Below are positions 8,546-17,082 of a DNA stretch of 64,000 nt, piece after piece. Below the pieces are notes generated by a model. The model ran no database searches, was not told the origin of the DNA, and saw only the letters and a list, made by a program, of their open reading frames with translations. Position 1 is the stretch's first letter; the number at the start of each line of letters is the position of its first letter. The translations under genes and the position numbers were made by a program. Source of the stretch: Paenibacillus sp. FSL K6-1096 (lineage in GTDB: Bacteria; Bacillota; Bacilli; Paenibacillales; Paenibacillaceae); the NCBI RefSeq assembly GCF_037977055.1, contig NZ_CP150274.1, positions 6,510,001-6,574,000 of the forward strand, given 5' to 3'.

Positions 8546-9358
8546 TTACTGCTCCAGACGGTAGCCGCCGTGGAATACAGGGCCGACATACTCGTTGAAC
8601 GCATAGCCGTTACGGATTGCGGCGGAGACGAAATCCTTCGCCTTCACCACAGCGTCCTTCACCGATAAGCCGTTCGCCAGACCGCCGGTGATGGCAGCCG
8701 CAAAGGTACAGCCGGCTCCGTGGTTATGGGCGGGCTCAATCTTGGCTGTCTCCAGGACGAGGTATTCGCTGCCGTCGTAGAAGATATCAATCGCCATGTC
8801 GCCGCCGAGCGCCTTGCCGCCCTTGACGACCACATTCTGTGTGCCGAGCTGATGAATCAGGCGGGCCGCTTCCTTCATCTCGTCCAGGGTAGTCAGCTTG
8901 CCGAGGCCGGAGAGAACCCCTGCTTCGAACAGATTCGGTGTAGCCACCGTAGCCAGCGGCAGCAGCAGATCGCGGATCGCATTGGCGCTCTCCGGGTTCA
9001 GCACTTCATCCTCGCCCTTGCACACCATCACCGGGTCAATGACCACATTGGTCTGCCGGTTGTTCTTAAGCGCTGCTTCAACCACCTGCACGATCTCCAC
9101 GCTGCCCAGCATCCCGGTCTTCATAGCGTCTACGGGGCCGCCGGCGAAGACGGTCTTAAGCTGGTCGGCAACGATGGCTGCATCTACCGGATAGACATTG
9201 TGGTGCCAGCCCTGGTCAGGGTCCATCGTCACGATGGTGGTCAGTGCGCTGAAGCCGTAAGTACCGTATTCCTCAAAGGTCTTGAGGTCTGCCTGAATGC
9301 CTGCGCCTCCGCTGGAGTCACTGCCGGCAATGGTTAGAGTCTTAATGATTTTTGACAA
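8546..9358 (-). CDS. pdxK: Pyridoxine/pyridoxal kinase (PdxK/ThiD family)
   Basis: A 270-residue ribokinase-fold kinase that phosphorylates pyridoxine or pyridoxal to the 5'-phosphate in the vitamin B6 salvage pathway. The sequence is very close to the Bacillus subtilis PdxK type: AGSDSSGGAGIQADLKTF at the N-terminus, DAMKTGML, VVIDPVMVCKGEDEVL, LATVATPNLFEA, and the C-terminal anion hole HGAGCTFAAA where the cysteine/aspartate region activates the substrate. The related ThiD acts on hydroxymethylpyrimidine, and dual activity is possible. The gene is monocistronic; a TATAAT-like -10 is visible on the minus strand at 9405-9400. No separate terminator is seen apart from the hairpin repeats downstream. 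Confidence 0.93.
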   Translation of the reverse strand: MSKIIKTLTIAGSDSSGGAGIQADLKTFEEYGTYGFSALTTIVTMDPDQGWHHNVYPVDAAIVADQLKTVFAGGPVDAMKTGMLGSVEIVQVVEAALKNNRQTNVVIDPVMVCKGEDEVLNPESANAIRDLLLPLATVATPNLFEAGVLSGLGKLTTLDEMKEAARLIHQLGTQNVVVKGGKALGGDMAIDIFYDGSEYLVLETAKIEPAHNHGAGCTFAAAITGGLANGLSVKDAVVKAKDFVSAAIRNGYAFNEYVGPVFHGGYRLEQ

Positions 9359-9540
9359 AGGTAACGTCCCCTTCTCTCTATAACAATAGTATGGAGCCTA
9401 TTATAACAAAAATCACGGCCGGAGTCCGCAAAAAAAGTACAGGCCTGCGAAGGCCGCCCAAACTGGGCTGGAGCAGGTGTTTCCCGCCGGCTTTCCTGCA
9501 TATCATGGTAGCACAACGGATACGGATTCAGGAGGCTGCC

Positions 9541-10635
9541 ATGATTGAGATCAGTTTATGCATGATTGTCCGCAATGAGGAGCACAGCCTGCCGCGCTGC
9601 CTGTCGTCCATAGGCAGTCTGGCCGATGAGCTGATCCTGGTGGACACGGGGTCAACCGACCGGACCAAGGAGATCGCTGCTTCTTTTGGAGCTGTCATCT
9701 ATGATTTCACCTGGATCGACGATTTCGCGGCGGCCCGTAACTTCGCCTTCAGCAAGGCGACCCGGGAGTATATCTTCTGGCTGGACGCGGATGACTATCT
9801 GACGGAAGAGGACCAGGAACGGTTCAAGCTGCTGAAGCAGTCGCTGCCGGGAAATGTGGACAGTGTGAATATGCAGTATAATCTTGCTTTTGACGGGGAG
9901 GGGAAGGTGGTGACCTCCTTGCGGCGCAACCGGCTGGTCCGCCGTTCCTGCGGGTTCAGGTGGATCGGTCCGGTGCATGAGTATCTGGAGGTGTACGGCC
10001 CGTCACTCAGCAGTGACGTCTGTGTTACCCACCACAAGGATAAAGAATACACAGACCGCAATCTGCGCATCTACCGCAAACGGGCGGAAGCCGGAGAGCG
10101 CTTCTCTCCGCGGGATCAATTTTATTATGCGAATGAGCTGCGCGACCATGGACTCCATGCGGAGGCCTGCGAATATTATGAGCAGTTCCTTGGCGGGGGG
10201 CAGGGCTGGGTGGAAGATAATATTCAGGCCTGCCTGCGCCTCGCGGAATGCCGGGAGGCCATGGGCGATCCGGAGGCCGCATACACAGCCTTCACCCGGA
10301 CTCTGCAGTATGACGCGCCGCGTGCCGAGTTCTGCTGCCGGATGGGAGCCTGGCTGGTGGAGAAGGGCCAGCTTCAACCGGCGGTCTACTGGTATGAGCT
10401 GGCACTGAAGCTGCCTGCACCGAACGAATCCATGGGCATGAAGAATGAGGCCTTCTCCACCTGGATTCCGAATCTGCAGCTCGCCCTCTGCTATGACCGG
10501 CTGGGCCAGCATGAGCGGGCGAATTGGCATAATGAGACCGCCTTGCTTCAGCAGCCGGGCCATCCCAGTATGCTGTATAACCGGAAGTACTTCCAGAAGC
10601 TGCTGGGCGCGAGATATGTCTCCCTTCAGCCCTGA
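9541..10635 (+). CDS. Family 2 glycosyltransferase with C-terminal TPR repeats
   Basis: A 364-residue protein with a GT-A glycosyltransferase domain at residues 1-110 (ISLCMIVRNEEHSLPRCL, LVDTGSTDRTKEIA, and the metal-binding DxD in FWLDADDYL) followed by about 230 residues of helical tetratricopeptide-like repeats. This arrangement is common in Firmicute enzymes that glycosylate peptides or surface proteins; the acceptor cannot be told here. ATG 9541 has AGGAGG 5 nt upstream, so a longer in-frame extension back to 9352 is rejected. Its last 10 nt overlap the last 10 nt of the convergent SGNH hydrolase gene. Confidence 0.9.
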   Translation: MIEISLCMIVRNEEHSLPRCLSSIGSLADELILVDTGSTDRTKEIAASFGAVIYDFTWIDDFAAARNFAFSKATREYIFWLDADDYLTEEDQERFKLLKQSLPGNVDSVNMQYNLAFDGEGKVVTSLRRNRLVRRSCGFRWIGPVHEYLEVYGPSLSSDVCVTHHKDKEYTDRNLRIYRKRAEAGERFSPRDQFYYANELRDHGLHAEACEYYEQFLGGGQGWVEDNIQACLRLAECREAMGDPEAAYTAFTRTLQYDAPRAEFCCRMGAWLVEKGQLQPAVYWYELALKLPAPNESMGMKNEAFSTWIPNLQLALCYDRLGQHERANWHNETALLQQPGHPSMLYNRKYFQKLLGARYVSLQP

Positions 10636-11387
10636 GCCGCAGGCCCGGCCAGCAGGCCGGGCTCGCTGGTGCGGATGAACTCCAGGATTTTGTCATAAAT
10701 AATCCGGTGACCCTCGCGGTTGGGGTGGATGCCGTCCCGGCAGATGAACCGGGTGTAATCCGGCTGCTGCAGGAATGCGCCGCGCACATCGATGATCTTC
10801 GTCCGGGTAACCTCGGCCACCTTGAGAATAGCGGAGTTGTAGCGCTCCTGCCACCAGTAGATCTTGGTCACACTGCCCAAGAACTTCATAATGTTCGCCT
10901 CAGCCTCAGGCTGGTTGCCGCTGACCCATTTGAAGTAGTTGTCCGCATTCAGCGGAGGCAGACTCATCAGAACAGGGGTAATGCCCTGGTTCTTCAGGAA
11001 ATGAATCATATCAAGCAGCATCTGCTCAAAAGCCGGAAAATCGGTCTTGGGCCGGTGATCGGCCTCAGGGTTACTCGCAATCTCGCCCCAGTGATAGTCA
11101 CAGTCATTGCCGCCGTATTCAATCAGCACCACATCCGGCTTCTCCTTCAGGACATCCCGCTTCAGATTGCCGAACCCCTTCATCAGCGTATTGCCGAATC
11201 TCGCCGTATTGCGCATAGCCCCCTTAAGCTTGCCCTGAAGCATAGAGACATAGTTATCTTCAAGAATGACGTATTTGCTTCTGGACTCATCATAGACTAC
11301 TCCCTTGGAAATAGAGTCGCCGCTGACCATGTAGTTGAACCCGGACCCTGTCTCAGGGCCTTCCTTGTGTTGCTCACCCGTATTCAT
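10626..11387 (-). CDS. SGNH/GDSL-type esterase
   Basis: A 253-residue hydrolase of the SGNH superfamily. The four family blocks are visible: GDS with nucleophile S25, a conserved glycine in block II (near G65), GND at 93-95 and DGIHPN with D218 and H221. No signal peptide is seen, so it is likely cytoplasmic. Such enzymes deacylate carbohydrates or lipids; the carbohydrate-active neighbourhood makes a sugar acetyl-esterase plausible but not demonstrated. It converges on the glycosyltransferase gene with a 10-nt 3' overlap and no room for a separate terminator. Confidence 0.9.
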   Translation of the reverse strand: MNTGEQHKEGPETGSGFNYMVSGDSISKGVVYDESRSKYVILEDNYVSMLQGKLKGAMRNTARFGNTLMKGFGNLKRDVLKEKPDVVLIEYGGNDCDYHWGEIASNPEADHRPKTDFPAFEQMLLDMIHFLKNQGITPVLMSLPPLNADNYFKWVSGNQPEAEANIMKFLGSVTKIYWWQERYNSAILKVAEVTRTKIIDVRGAFLQQPDYTRFICRDGIHPNREGHRIIYDKILEFIRTSEPGLLAGPAAQG

Positions 11388-11535
11388 TGAACCGCCTCCG
11401 ATAACCCTAGTGTAGATAATTCAAGTGTAAACCATACGCCGGGCCGTGCCTATGTACAGATGTCATGGATTCATGTGATGCGGTGATGCCTTTTGCAGCA
11501 GCATGCTGTTAGTCCAGTCAGCAGGAAAAATTCTC

Positions 11536-11544
11536 CATACAATA
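11536..11544 (+). promoter_or_regulatory. Possible sporulation (sigma-K/E-like) -10 element
   Basis: CATACAATA matches the sigma-K -10 pattern CATANNNTA and lies 35 nt upstream of the first beta-rich gene. No convincing -35 element was found, so this is weak evidence; it agrees with the spore-envelope character of the genes downstream. Confidence 0.3.
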
Positions 11545-11579
11545 GAGGAGAGTGAATTTTGTTACTGGGAGGTAGTAGA

Positions 11580-11984
11580 ATGCCCCAAATTATTGATTTC
11601 AGCAAAAGCGCCATCACCAGCTTCAGCCAATCGATATCCACAGCGATTCCCGCCGCTCCCGCCAGCTATGCGCTGACTGAATTCGGGCTTGCGACAGCAG
11701 TGGGGGGAAATGTTCTGCTGAGTGCTACGGTTGGCGTTCAGACTACACTTGGCACACCCAATCTGCTGCTCACGATTCTGCGCTCCGGCACACCGGTGTT
11801 CACGCTGCTGGCCACAGCGCCGGTCACAGGCCAGTTTGACCCCCTGAGTCTCTCTTATGTGGATTCCAATTTTCCGGCCGGGTACTTCGCTTACACGTTA
11901 ACGATCTCGCAAGTGAATTCCATTGCCTCTAACTCCGCGATCCTGGTAGGTCCTGTAGGTTTCTCGGGCCTCTCGCTGGTGTAA
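11580..11984 (+). CDS. Beta-rich protein, tandem paralogue 1 (possible exosporium/coat protein)
   Basis: A 134-residue protein rich in Ser, Thr, Ala and Val with alternating hydrophobic residues, suggesting a jelly-roll-like beta fold. It opens with IIDFSKSAITSFSQS and ends with GPVGFSGLSLV; the next gene has IIDFGKSVPTSFSQT and GPLVFSGLSIS, so they are tandem duplicates. No signal peptide and no cysteine are present. The ATG at 11580 has GGGAGG 7 nt upstream, better than an in-frame TTG at 11559. Similar small beta-rich proteins occur in spore exosporium layers of Bacilli, and that is my best guess; the function itself is unknown. Confidence 0.78.
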   Translation: MPQIIDFSKSAITSFSQSISTAIPAAPASYALTEFGLATAVGGNVLLSATVGVQTTLGTPNLLLTILRSGTPVFTLLATAPVTGQFDPLSLSYVDSNFPAGYFAYTLTISQVNSIASNSAILVGPVGFSGLSLV

Positions 11985-11987
11985 GCC

Positions 11988-12389
11988 ATGGCAAATATCA
12001 TCGATTTCGGCAAAAGTGTTCCTACCAGCTTCAGCCAAACGGCTTCACTTCCCGTCAGGAGGCTGCCAAACAGTACGATCCTGGGCCAGTTCGGAGTGTC
12101 GGTTGGAACGAATGGTCTAGTCCTGCTTGAAGCAACGCTTGGCCTGGACAGCAATACGGCAAATGCAGCGGATGTTATTTTTACCATTGCGCGCAATGGT
12201 GTACAGGTCTACACAGCAAGATACAGTTCATCGGGCACGGTTAACTATGGAGCGGTACAACTAACGTTTACAGACAGCGGGATTGCGGCCGGGTATTATG
12301 GTTACGCTCTTGTCGCCTCAGCCACCGGCAGCGGGAATTCGCCGCTGATCATTGGACCGCTGGTCTTCTCGGGGCTGTCCATTTCCTGA
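11988..12389 (+). CDS. Beta-rich protein, tandem paralogue 2 (possible exosporium/coat protein)
   Basis: A 133-residue duplicate of the preceding gene, starting 3 nt after its stop and therefore translationally linked. It shares the N-terminal IIDFGKSVPTSFSQ block, a central region rewritten by substitutions (EFGLATAVGGNVLLSATVG versus QFGVSVGTNGLVLLEATLG), and the C-terminal LVFSGLS end. The conserved ends with a divergent middle suggest retained fold and assembly surfaces. Cytoplasmic by sequence; probable spore-surface assembly is inferred from the neighbours, not seen directly. Confidence 0.78.
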   Translation: MANIIDFGKSVPTSFSQTASLPVRRLPNSTILGQFGVSVGTNGLVLLEATLGLDSNTANAADVIFTIARNGVQVYTARYSSSGTVNYGAVQLTFTDSGIAAGYYGYALVASATGSGNSPLIIGPLVFSGLSIS

Positions 12390-12575
12390 TGTCTTTGCCG
12401 GGGAATTTTTGATTCCCCGGTTATTTTTCATGCAGTAATAGTGTATGCTCATTGGACAAAGAAAGTTATACATATAATGGGAATTGGAGAGGTCTGCGGC
12501 GAGGAAAGGAGGAGAGAAGGAGAACCAGTCAAGAAGGAGCTATCTTCCAAAAAACAGGGGAGGAGTATGGAGCTT

Positions 12576-12947
12576 ATGCCCTATACCACGGGAGCGGTCT
12601 TCAATCCGCCCGCCGGAAGCACGCATATCGACCGGATTCAGATTTCCTGCCTGAATGATTCCATTGTGGTCGCGATTAATGTCAATCTGCAGATTTTTCA
12701 TTTTCTCGGCAGTACGTTTACACGGGTCGCTGTAGGAGAGGCGTTATTTCAAGTCAATCCGCAGCAGCTGGTGGTGCAGACCTACTCGGTTAATGCGGCG
12801 AACTTCTATGAAGCCCAAATTAACTTTTACAGTGCGGTCAATACGATTGTGAATGTGTTTGCCCTTGATGCCGCAGGCAATATCATCGCACAAATTCTTC
12901 AGCCAGAGCTTACATACATTGACCGGGTAACCGTTCTTAACTCTTGA
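12576..12947 (+). CDS. Small beta-rich hypothetical protein
   Basis: About 123 residues from the ATG at 12576 (MPYTTGAVFNPPAG), with GGGGAGGAG ending 10 nt upstream; an ATG at 12567 in the same frame lies too close to that site, and the open frame reaches back to 12441. The protein is rich in Ile, Val, Asn and Gln with alternating patterns (SIVVAINVNLQIFHFLG, VVQTYSVNAANFYEAQINFY), so a beta-sandwich is likely. It is not clearly homologous to the two paralogues before it, but it lies between them and the propeller gene (187 and 16 nt gaps) and probably belongs to the same structural set. I do not recognise the family. Confidence 0.7.
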   Translation: MPYTTGAVFNPPAGSTHIDRIQISCLNDSIVVAINVNLQIFHFLGSTFTRVAVGEALFQVNPQQLVVQTYSVNAANFYEAQINFYSAVNTIVNVFALDAAGNIIAQILQPELTYIDRVTVLNS

Positions 12948-12963
12948 AGCGGGGGGATATTTA

Positions 12964-14199
12964 TTGGCGGCGAATGTCAACATTACAGCCGGATTGCCGG
13001 GCAATCATTTCGAGCCTTCAATCGCAGTGAATGAGCTGGACCCCAATATTCTGTGCGCTGTGGCGGTTGATTCCAGCACCGGAACTGCATTGACCGGCTT
13101 CTACCGGTCGGTTGACGGCGGGGCCACCTGGTCTTCTACGATTCTGCCGCAGGCGCCGGGATTCATGAGTGCGGAAGCACCGACTATTGATTATACGTTT
13201 CCGAATACATTTATTATAGCTGTCCATTATTTTAACGACTTCAATGACGGGACTATCGCCACCTACACTACGTTTGACAATGGAGTGACGGTTAATCCGC
13301 CTGTTATCGTCCAGCGGGGATACGGACTATATGTCCATAATGACGAACCTTTCCTGGCGGTGGACCGTTCTCCTTCCAGCCCTTACCGGGGCAATGCATA
13401 CGTGGGATATACGCCGCTGTATTATCTCGGAACCAACGCTGCGATCTTCTTCCAGCGTTCGCTCGACCAGGGACTGACCTGGGAATCGCCGCAGCGCATA
13501 TCCGATCCCAGAGGAGATCTGGAGCGGGCGGCACTGATTGTCGGACTGGCGGGCGAGGTCTACGTGGGCTATATCCAGCTCGGGCCGGGCCCGAAATATG
13601 CGTATATCCGGGTCTCCCAGGACGGCGGGGTTACCTTCAATCCCCCGGTCACGCGGGGAGCCACCTTCCTGGCCAGTACCGTGCCGGTGCCAAGCCCGCT
13701 GCCTGTACCGAATTACAACTTCCGGGTCCAGACCAATCTGGCGCTTGGGGCAGACATCTCCAATGGTCCTTTTGCAGGGTTTGTCTATGCAGTGTGGAAT
13801 GACTTCCGGCTCGGTTATGCCGATATCTTCTTCTCGCGCTCCCCGGATGGCCTGCTGTGGTCCCAGCCGGTAAGCATCACCGGCGCTCCGGCCGGGTCAC
13901 AGAATTTCTCACCCTCCATCACCGTTGCTCCCGCAACGGGTACGATACGGGTGATCTATTATACGAACCGGCTGGACGGGTTCCTGCTGGATGTGTTCGT
14001 GGCAGAATCCAGCGACAGCGGCTTGTCCTTCGCGAACCGGAGAGTCTCGGATGTATCCACCAATCCTAACGGCACTTCCCCGACTCCTACCGACCTGATC
14101 GGCGATTACATTACAGCGGCTACCATCTTCCCGGATACGCTGGCTGCGGTATGGAATGACACCCGTCTCGGCAAGCAGGATATCATCTTCGGGAATTGA
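12964..14199 (+). CDS. Sialidase-fold beta-propeller protein with Asp-box repeats
   Basis: A 411-residue protein built of BNR/Asp-box repeats. I see SVDGGATW (49-56), SLDQGLTW (166-173), SQDGGVTF (218-225), SPDGLLW (293-299) and SSDSGLSF (349-356), spaced as expected for a beta-propeller. The arginine triad and nucleophile needed for a true sialidase are not evident to me, so it may be a structural or binding propeller rather than a glycosidase. No signal peptide is present. The start is a TTG at 12964 preceded by GGGGGGAT; it lies 16 nt after the small beta-rich gene. Cytoplasmic synthesis without export would suit assembly on the forespore surface from the mother cell. Confidence 0.82.
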   Translation: MAANVNITAGLPGNHFEPSIAVNELDPNILCAVAVDSSTGTALTGFYRSVDGGATWSSTILPQAPGFMSAEAPTIDYTFPNTFIIAVHYFNDFNDGTIATYTTFDNGVTVNPPVIVQRGYGLYVHNDEPFLAVDRSPSSPYRGNAYVGYTPLYYLGTNAAIFFQRSLDQGLTWESPQRISDPRGDLERAALIVGLAGEVYVGYIQLGPGPKYAYIRVSQDGGVTFNPPVTRGATFLASTVPVPSPLPVPNYNFRVQTNLALGADISNGPFAGFVYAVWNDFRLGYADIFFSRSPDGLLWSQPVSITGAPAGSQNFSPSITVAPATGTIRVIYYTNRLDGFLLDVFVAESSDSGLSFANRRVSDVSTNPNGTSPTPTDLIGDYITAATIFPDTLAAVWNDTRLGKQDIIFGN

Positions 14200-14226
14200 G
14201 CTTGGGTTATACAGGCACAGACATAG

Positions 14227-14272
14227 AGAAGAGGTCAGCCCGATCCGTAATCAGGCCAGACCTCTTCTTTCG
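14227..14272 (+). terminator. Terminator hairpin after the beta-rich gene cluster
   Basis: A 10-bp perfect stem AGAAGAGGTC (14227-14236) / GACCTCTTCT (14259-14268) followed by TTCGTTCC. It lies between the convergent propeller and GT4 genes and may serve both. Confidence 0.65.
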
Positions 14273-14290
14273 TTCCTCTTGAACCGCAGA

Positions 14291-15391
14291 TTATGGCTTG
14301 CGTCCTCTGGATTTCATTCGCTGCAGCAGCGCGGTTGAGGATGAAGCCTTTGCGGGAGCGCCCTTAAAGAAGGTGGCTGTCACCTCTTCCATCATGTTGA
14401 CACTGTTCTCCCAGGTCCACTCCAGCGAATCCGCCTCTCCCTGTGCCGCCAGCCGGTTCCGCAGCGCCGGCTCTTGAATAAGCCGGATCACATCGGCTGC
14501 AAGCCGGTTTTCGTGCCGGTAGGACAGCAGGCAGTTCTCTTCATGGCGGGCGTACTCCAGATTGCCTCCAGAGTAGACGGACACCAGAGCAGCCCCGCAG
14601 CGCATAGCCTCAAGTCCCGGCAGCGAGCCTGTATCGAATATGCTGGAGCTGACGAAGATATCGGCACAGTTGTAGTGATAGCACAGCTCCTCGTCATTGG
14701 ACGGGGTGAAGAAACGGTATTTGCCGCTGGCCTTCATCTCCTGCAGCCAGTCAGAGGTATAGAATTCATCCGGCGGGCTGATGAAGTTGATGTTCACCCA
14801 CGGGAGATTCTGCTTCACGATTTCGAGCTGCTGGATCAGGTAATCCTGGTCGCGGTGCCAGGAGAAGCCATACTCTACTTTGCGCAGAATGGCGGTTATA
14901 TTCAGCGGCTCCTGCAGCCTATGGCGGATCTGCATGTTTCTGAAGGACGAGCTGATGCCTACGGGGACAATGCGGCCGCTGATGCCATGTCCCAGCTCTA
15001 TCAATTCCTGCTGCCACCGGGAGAGGACGATCAGCTTGTCAGTGCTATGATAGGTGGGAAAAGAGACCTCGCTGCGCGGCAGAAACATCGGCTCATAGCA
15101 GAGGGACAGACGTACATGGAGGCCTTTGCCGTTCTGGCTTGCCGCCTGGGATACCGGAACCGTTGTGAAGAAGTTGGAAACGATCATATCGCTGACCGGA
15201 AAATCGGATTCACGAAGCATCGTATAGTCAGTAATCAGCAGGGTGGAGTGTACATTATAGGATACCTGCCCTCCCAGCGGCATGACGATCACCACCTGGT
15301 GGCCCCGCGCGGTGAGGCCATTCGTCAGCTCTACGAGCATCCGCTGTGCGCCGCCATGGCTTAAGGTGAGAATGGGGAAAGTGAACCGCAC
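14291..15391 (-). CDS. Family 4 glycosyltransferase
   Basis: A 366-residue GT-B glycosyltransferase. The N-terminal half begins with the glycine-rich acceptor-side loop FPILTLSHGGAQRMLVEL; the C-terminal half has the GT4 donor site GSLPGLEAMRCGAALVSVYSGG with the conserved EAM glutamate (about residue 270). It transfers a sugar from a nucleotide donor to an unknown acceptor, likely in surface glycan synthesis. The GTG start at 15391 has GGAAGGGA about 7 nt upstream. It stands alone, convergent with the propeller gene and divergent from the CE7 esterase. Confidence 0.9.
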   Translation of the reverse strand: MRFTFPILTLSHGGAQRMLVELTNGLTARGHQVVIVMPLGGQVSYNVHSTLLITDYTMLRESDFPVSDMIVSNFFTTVPVSQAASQNGKGLHVRLSLCYEPMFLPRSEVSFPTYHSTDKLIVLSRWQQELIELGHGISGRIVPVGISSSFRNMQIRHRLQEPLNITAILRKVEYGFSWHRDQDYLIQQLEIVKQNLPWVNINFISPPDEFYTSDWLQEMKASGKYRFFTPSNDEELCYHYNCADIFVSSSIFDTGSLPGLEAMRCGAALVSVYSGGNLEYARHEENCLLSYRHENRLAADVIRLIQEPALRNRLAAQGEADSLEWTWENSVNMMEEVTATFFKGAPAKASSSTALLQRMKSRGRKP

Positions 15392-15588
15392 TTATGATCC
15401 CTTCCTTTCTATCGAAATCCTAGCTTGATTAGCACGCCGGATATGCTATTTTATTCCATTTTCAGTGAAAAGGACTGGGGGAAACGGGACTTTTATCTGC
15501 CTTCACGCCTCAGCCTTTGGAATTCTATGAATTAGTCTCTATAATGAATAATGACGCTTACATAGACATGCACACAGGAGGAATAAAG

Positions 15589-16554
15589 ATGAACGCAATA
15601 GAGCAACGCAAGCTGGAGCTTCTGCAATGCCTCACCAATCCTACGCTGGACCGGGAGACGGTGGATGAATTCTGGAATGACCGCCTGGCTGAAGATGAAC
15701 AGCACCCGCTCGATATTACCGTGACTCCGGAGCCAGTGCCCTATCCCGGTATGAAGGTCAGCAAGGTCAGCTTCATGGGGTATGCAGAGACGGTGATCCA
15801 TGCCTGGTATATTCAGCCTGCTTCAGATGCTGGAGAAGGGGAGGGACTGCCATGCATTGTCACTTTCCCCGGCTACACCGGAGACCGGGGGTATCCGGAA
15901 CGGTACGCCCATTTCGTGCTGCTGGGATATGCAGTGCTGGCTGTAGATGTGCGGGGACAGCTTGGCGAGACCGGCAATCTGCTGCCGCAGGAGCATGGTG
16001 TAACCAAAGGCTGGATCACCCAGGGACTGCTGGACAAGGAGCAATCCTATTACCTGGCGCTCGCCATGGACACTGTGCGGGCGATAGAGACTGCCGCCCA
16101 GCTTCCGGGCGTGGATGCCGCGCGCATTGCCATTACCGGGGCCAGCCAGGGCGGAGGCATTGCCCTTCTGGCCGGTGCGCTCAGCAGCTGCGTAGCCGCC
16201 GTTGCGGCTGATATTCCTAATCTGTGCCGGCTGGACTACGGCGTGCTGAATTCAACCAGCTCGCTCACCGAGATTGCCGATTATCTTAAGCGTTATCCCG
16301 AGCATCTGGAGCTTGCCCTGGAGAACCTGGCCTATTTCGATATTGTAAACCTGGCTCACCGGTTCACGGTGCCAGTGATGATGTCCGCCGGGTGGAAGGA
16401 CACGGTCTGTATGCCCGAGGCCATATACGCCGCCTATAACCGGATAGAATCCCCTAAGCAGATGCGGGACTATCCGTTCTCGGGGCATGAGGTGAGCGAG
16501 TATCAGCGCAGGGAGACGGCACTCTTTTTCCAGGAACATCTGGGCTCCCGGTAG
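15589..16554 (+). CDS. Acetyl xylan esterase / cephalosporin-C deacetylase (CE7)
   Basis: A 321-residue alpha/beta hydrolase of carbohydrate esterase family 7, which removes O-acetyl groups from xylo-oligosaccharides and related substrates in the cytoplasm. The family marks are all present: VDVRGQ (oxyanion-loop RGQ), GASQGGG with the serine nucleophile, and SGHEVSEYQ with the catalytic histidine; the aspartate is in AGWKDTVC. Length matches CE7 enzymes. ATG 15589 has AGGAGG 7 nt upstream, so the longer in-frame extension to 15517 is rejected. It complements the GH51 arabinofuranosidase further along the window in hemicellulose use. Confidence 0.93.
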   Translation: MNAIEQRKLELLQCLTNPTLDRETVDEFWNDRLAEDEQHPLDITVTPEPVPYPGMKVSKVSFMGYAETVIHAWYIQPASDAGEGEGLPCIVTFPGYTGDRGYPERYAHFVLLGYAVLAVDVRGQLGETGNLLPQEHGVTKGWITQGLLDKEQSYYLALAMDTVRAIETAAQLPGVDAARIAITGASQGGGIALLAGALSSCVAAVAADIPNLCRLDYGVLNSTSSLTEIADYLKRYPEHLELALENLAYFDIVNLAHRFTVPVMMSAGWKDTVCMPEAIYAAYNRIESPKQMRDYPFSGHEVSEYQRRETALFFQEHLGSR

Positions 16555-16648
16555 AAGCCATTAAGCCGTGAAGCTGATTAGCTGCCGGTGAATGGTGTGA
16601 AGATGATAGTAGGACTGCTTGGCGGTCTAAGCTCGGGGAGGAATGAAG

Positions 16649-17023
16649 ATGGACGAACATACGGATAAGCTTCCGGCAGCCCTGCTGGTGGAGAACTTCG
16701 AATATGACCGGAAGAATGAGGAGCTGGTGAAGAAGAGCTTTTGGAGCAAAACCAGGAAATTCGCCGGCAAAATTCCGTTCACCAGAGAAGCGGTAGCCAT
16801 GTACTATTGTGCACTGGATGCCAAGACCCCGTTATGGGCCAAAGGCATTGCTTTCGGCGCGCTGGCCTATTTCATATCACCCATTGATGCCATTCCCGAT
16901 GCACTGGTCGGACTGGGCTTCACGGATGATGCCGCTGTTATCGCGGCGGGGATCAAGGCTATCGCAGGACAGGTCAAGGAAGAGCATAAGCAGAAGGCGG
17001 AGGAATTCTTCAAGGATTCTTAG
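16649..17023 (+). CDS. YkvA-like DUF1232 membrane protein
   Basis: A 124-residue protein with the DUF1232 core, including the typical KTPLWAKGIAFGALAYFISPIDAIPDALVGLGFTDDAAVI region (split here by a short membrane-associated hydrophobic stretch at about 66-85). Members are small, mostly uncharacterised and found widely in bacteria. The ATG at 16649 is 7 nt after GGGGAGG; an in-frame ATG at 16643 is too close. It is co-directional with the CE7 gene (94 nt gap) and convergent with the HxlR gene. Confidence 0.87.
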   Translation: MDEHTDKLPAALLVENFEYDRKNEELVKKSFWSKTRKFAGKIPFTREAVAMYYCALDAKTPLWAKGIAFGALAYFISPIDAIPDALVGLGFTDDAAVIAAGIKAIAGQVKEEHKQKAEEFFKDS

Positions 17024-17040
17024 AAAATGCGATAAGGCGC

Positions 17041-17070
17041 AGGGATGCAGCGGGGTGCTGCATCCCTGTT
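17041..17070. terminator. Hairpin between convergent genes
   Basis: A perfect 10-bp stem AGGGATGCAG (17041-17050) / CTGCATCCCT (17058-17067) with a 7-nt loop, placed between the DUF1232 stop and the convergent HxlR stop. The T-run is weak (GTTCTGTG), so termination efficiency is uncertain. Confidence 0.5.
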
Positions 17071-17082
17071 CTGTGTCGGCTG

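Noticed and set aside
12964..14199. Active sialidase
   Set aside because: Asp boxes are present, but I could not identify the arginine triad, nucleophile tyrosine or a signal peptide, so only the fold is claimed.
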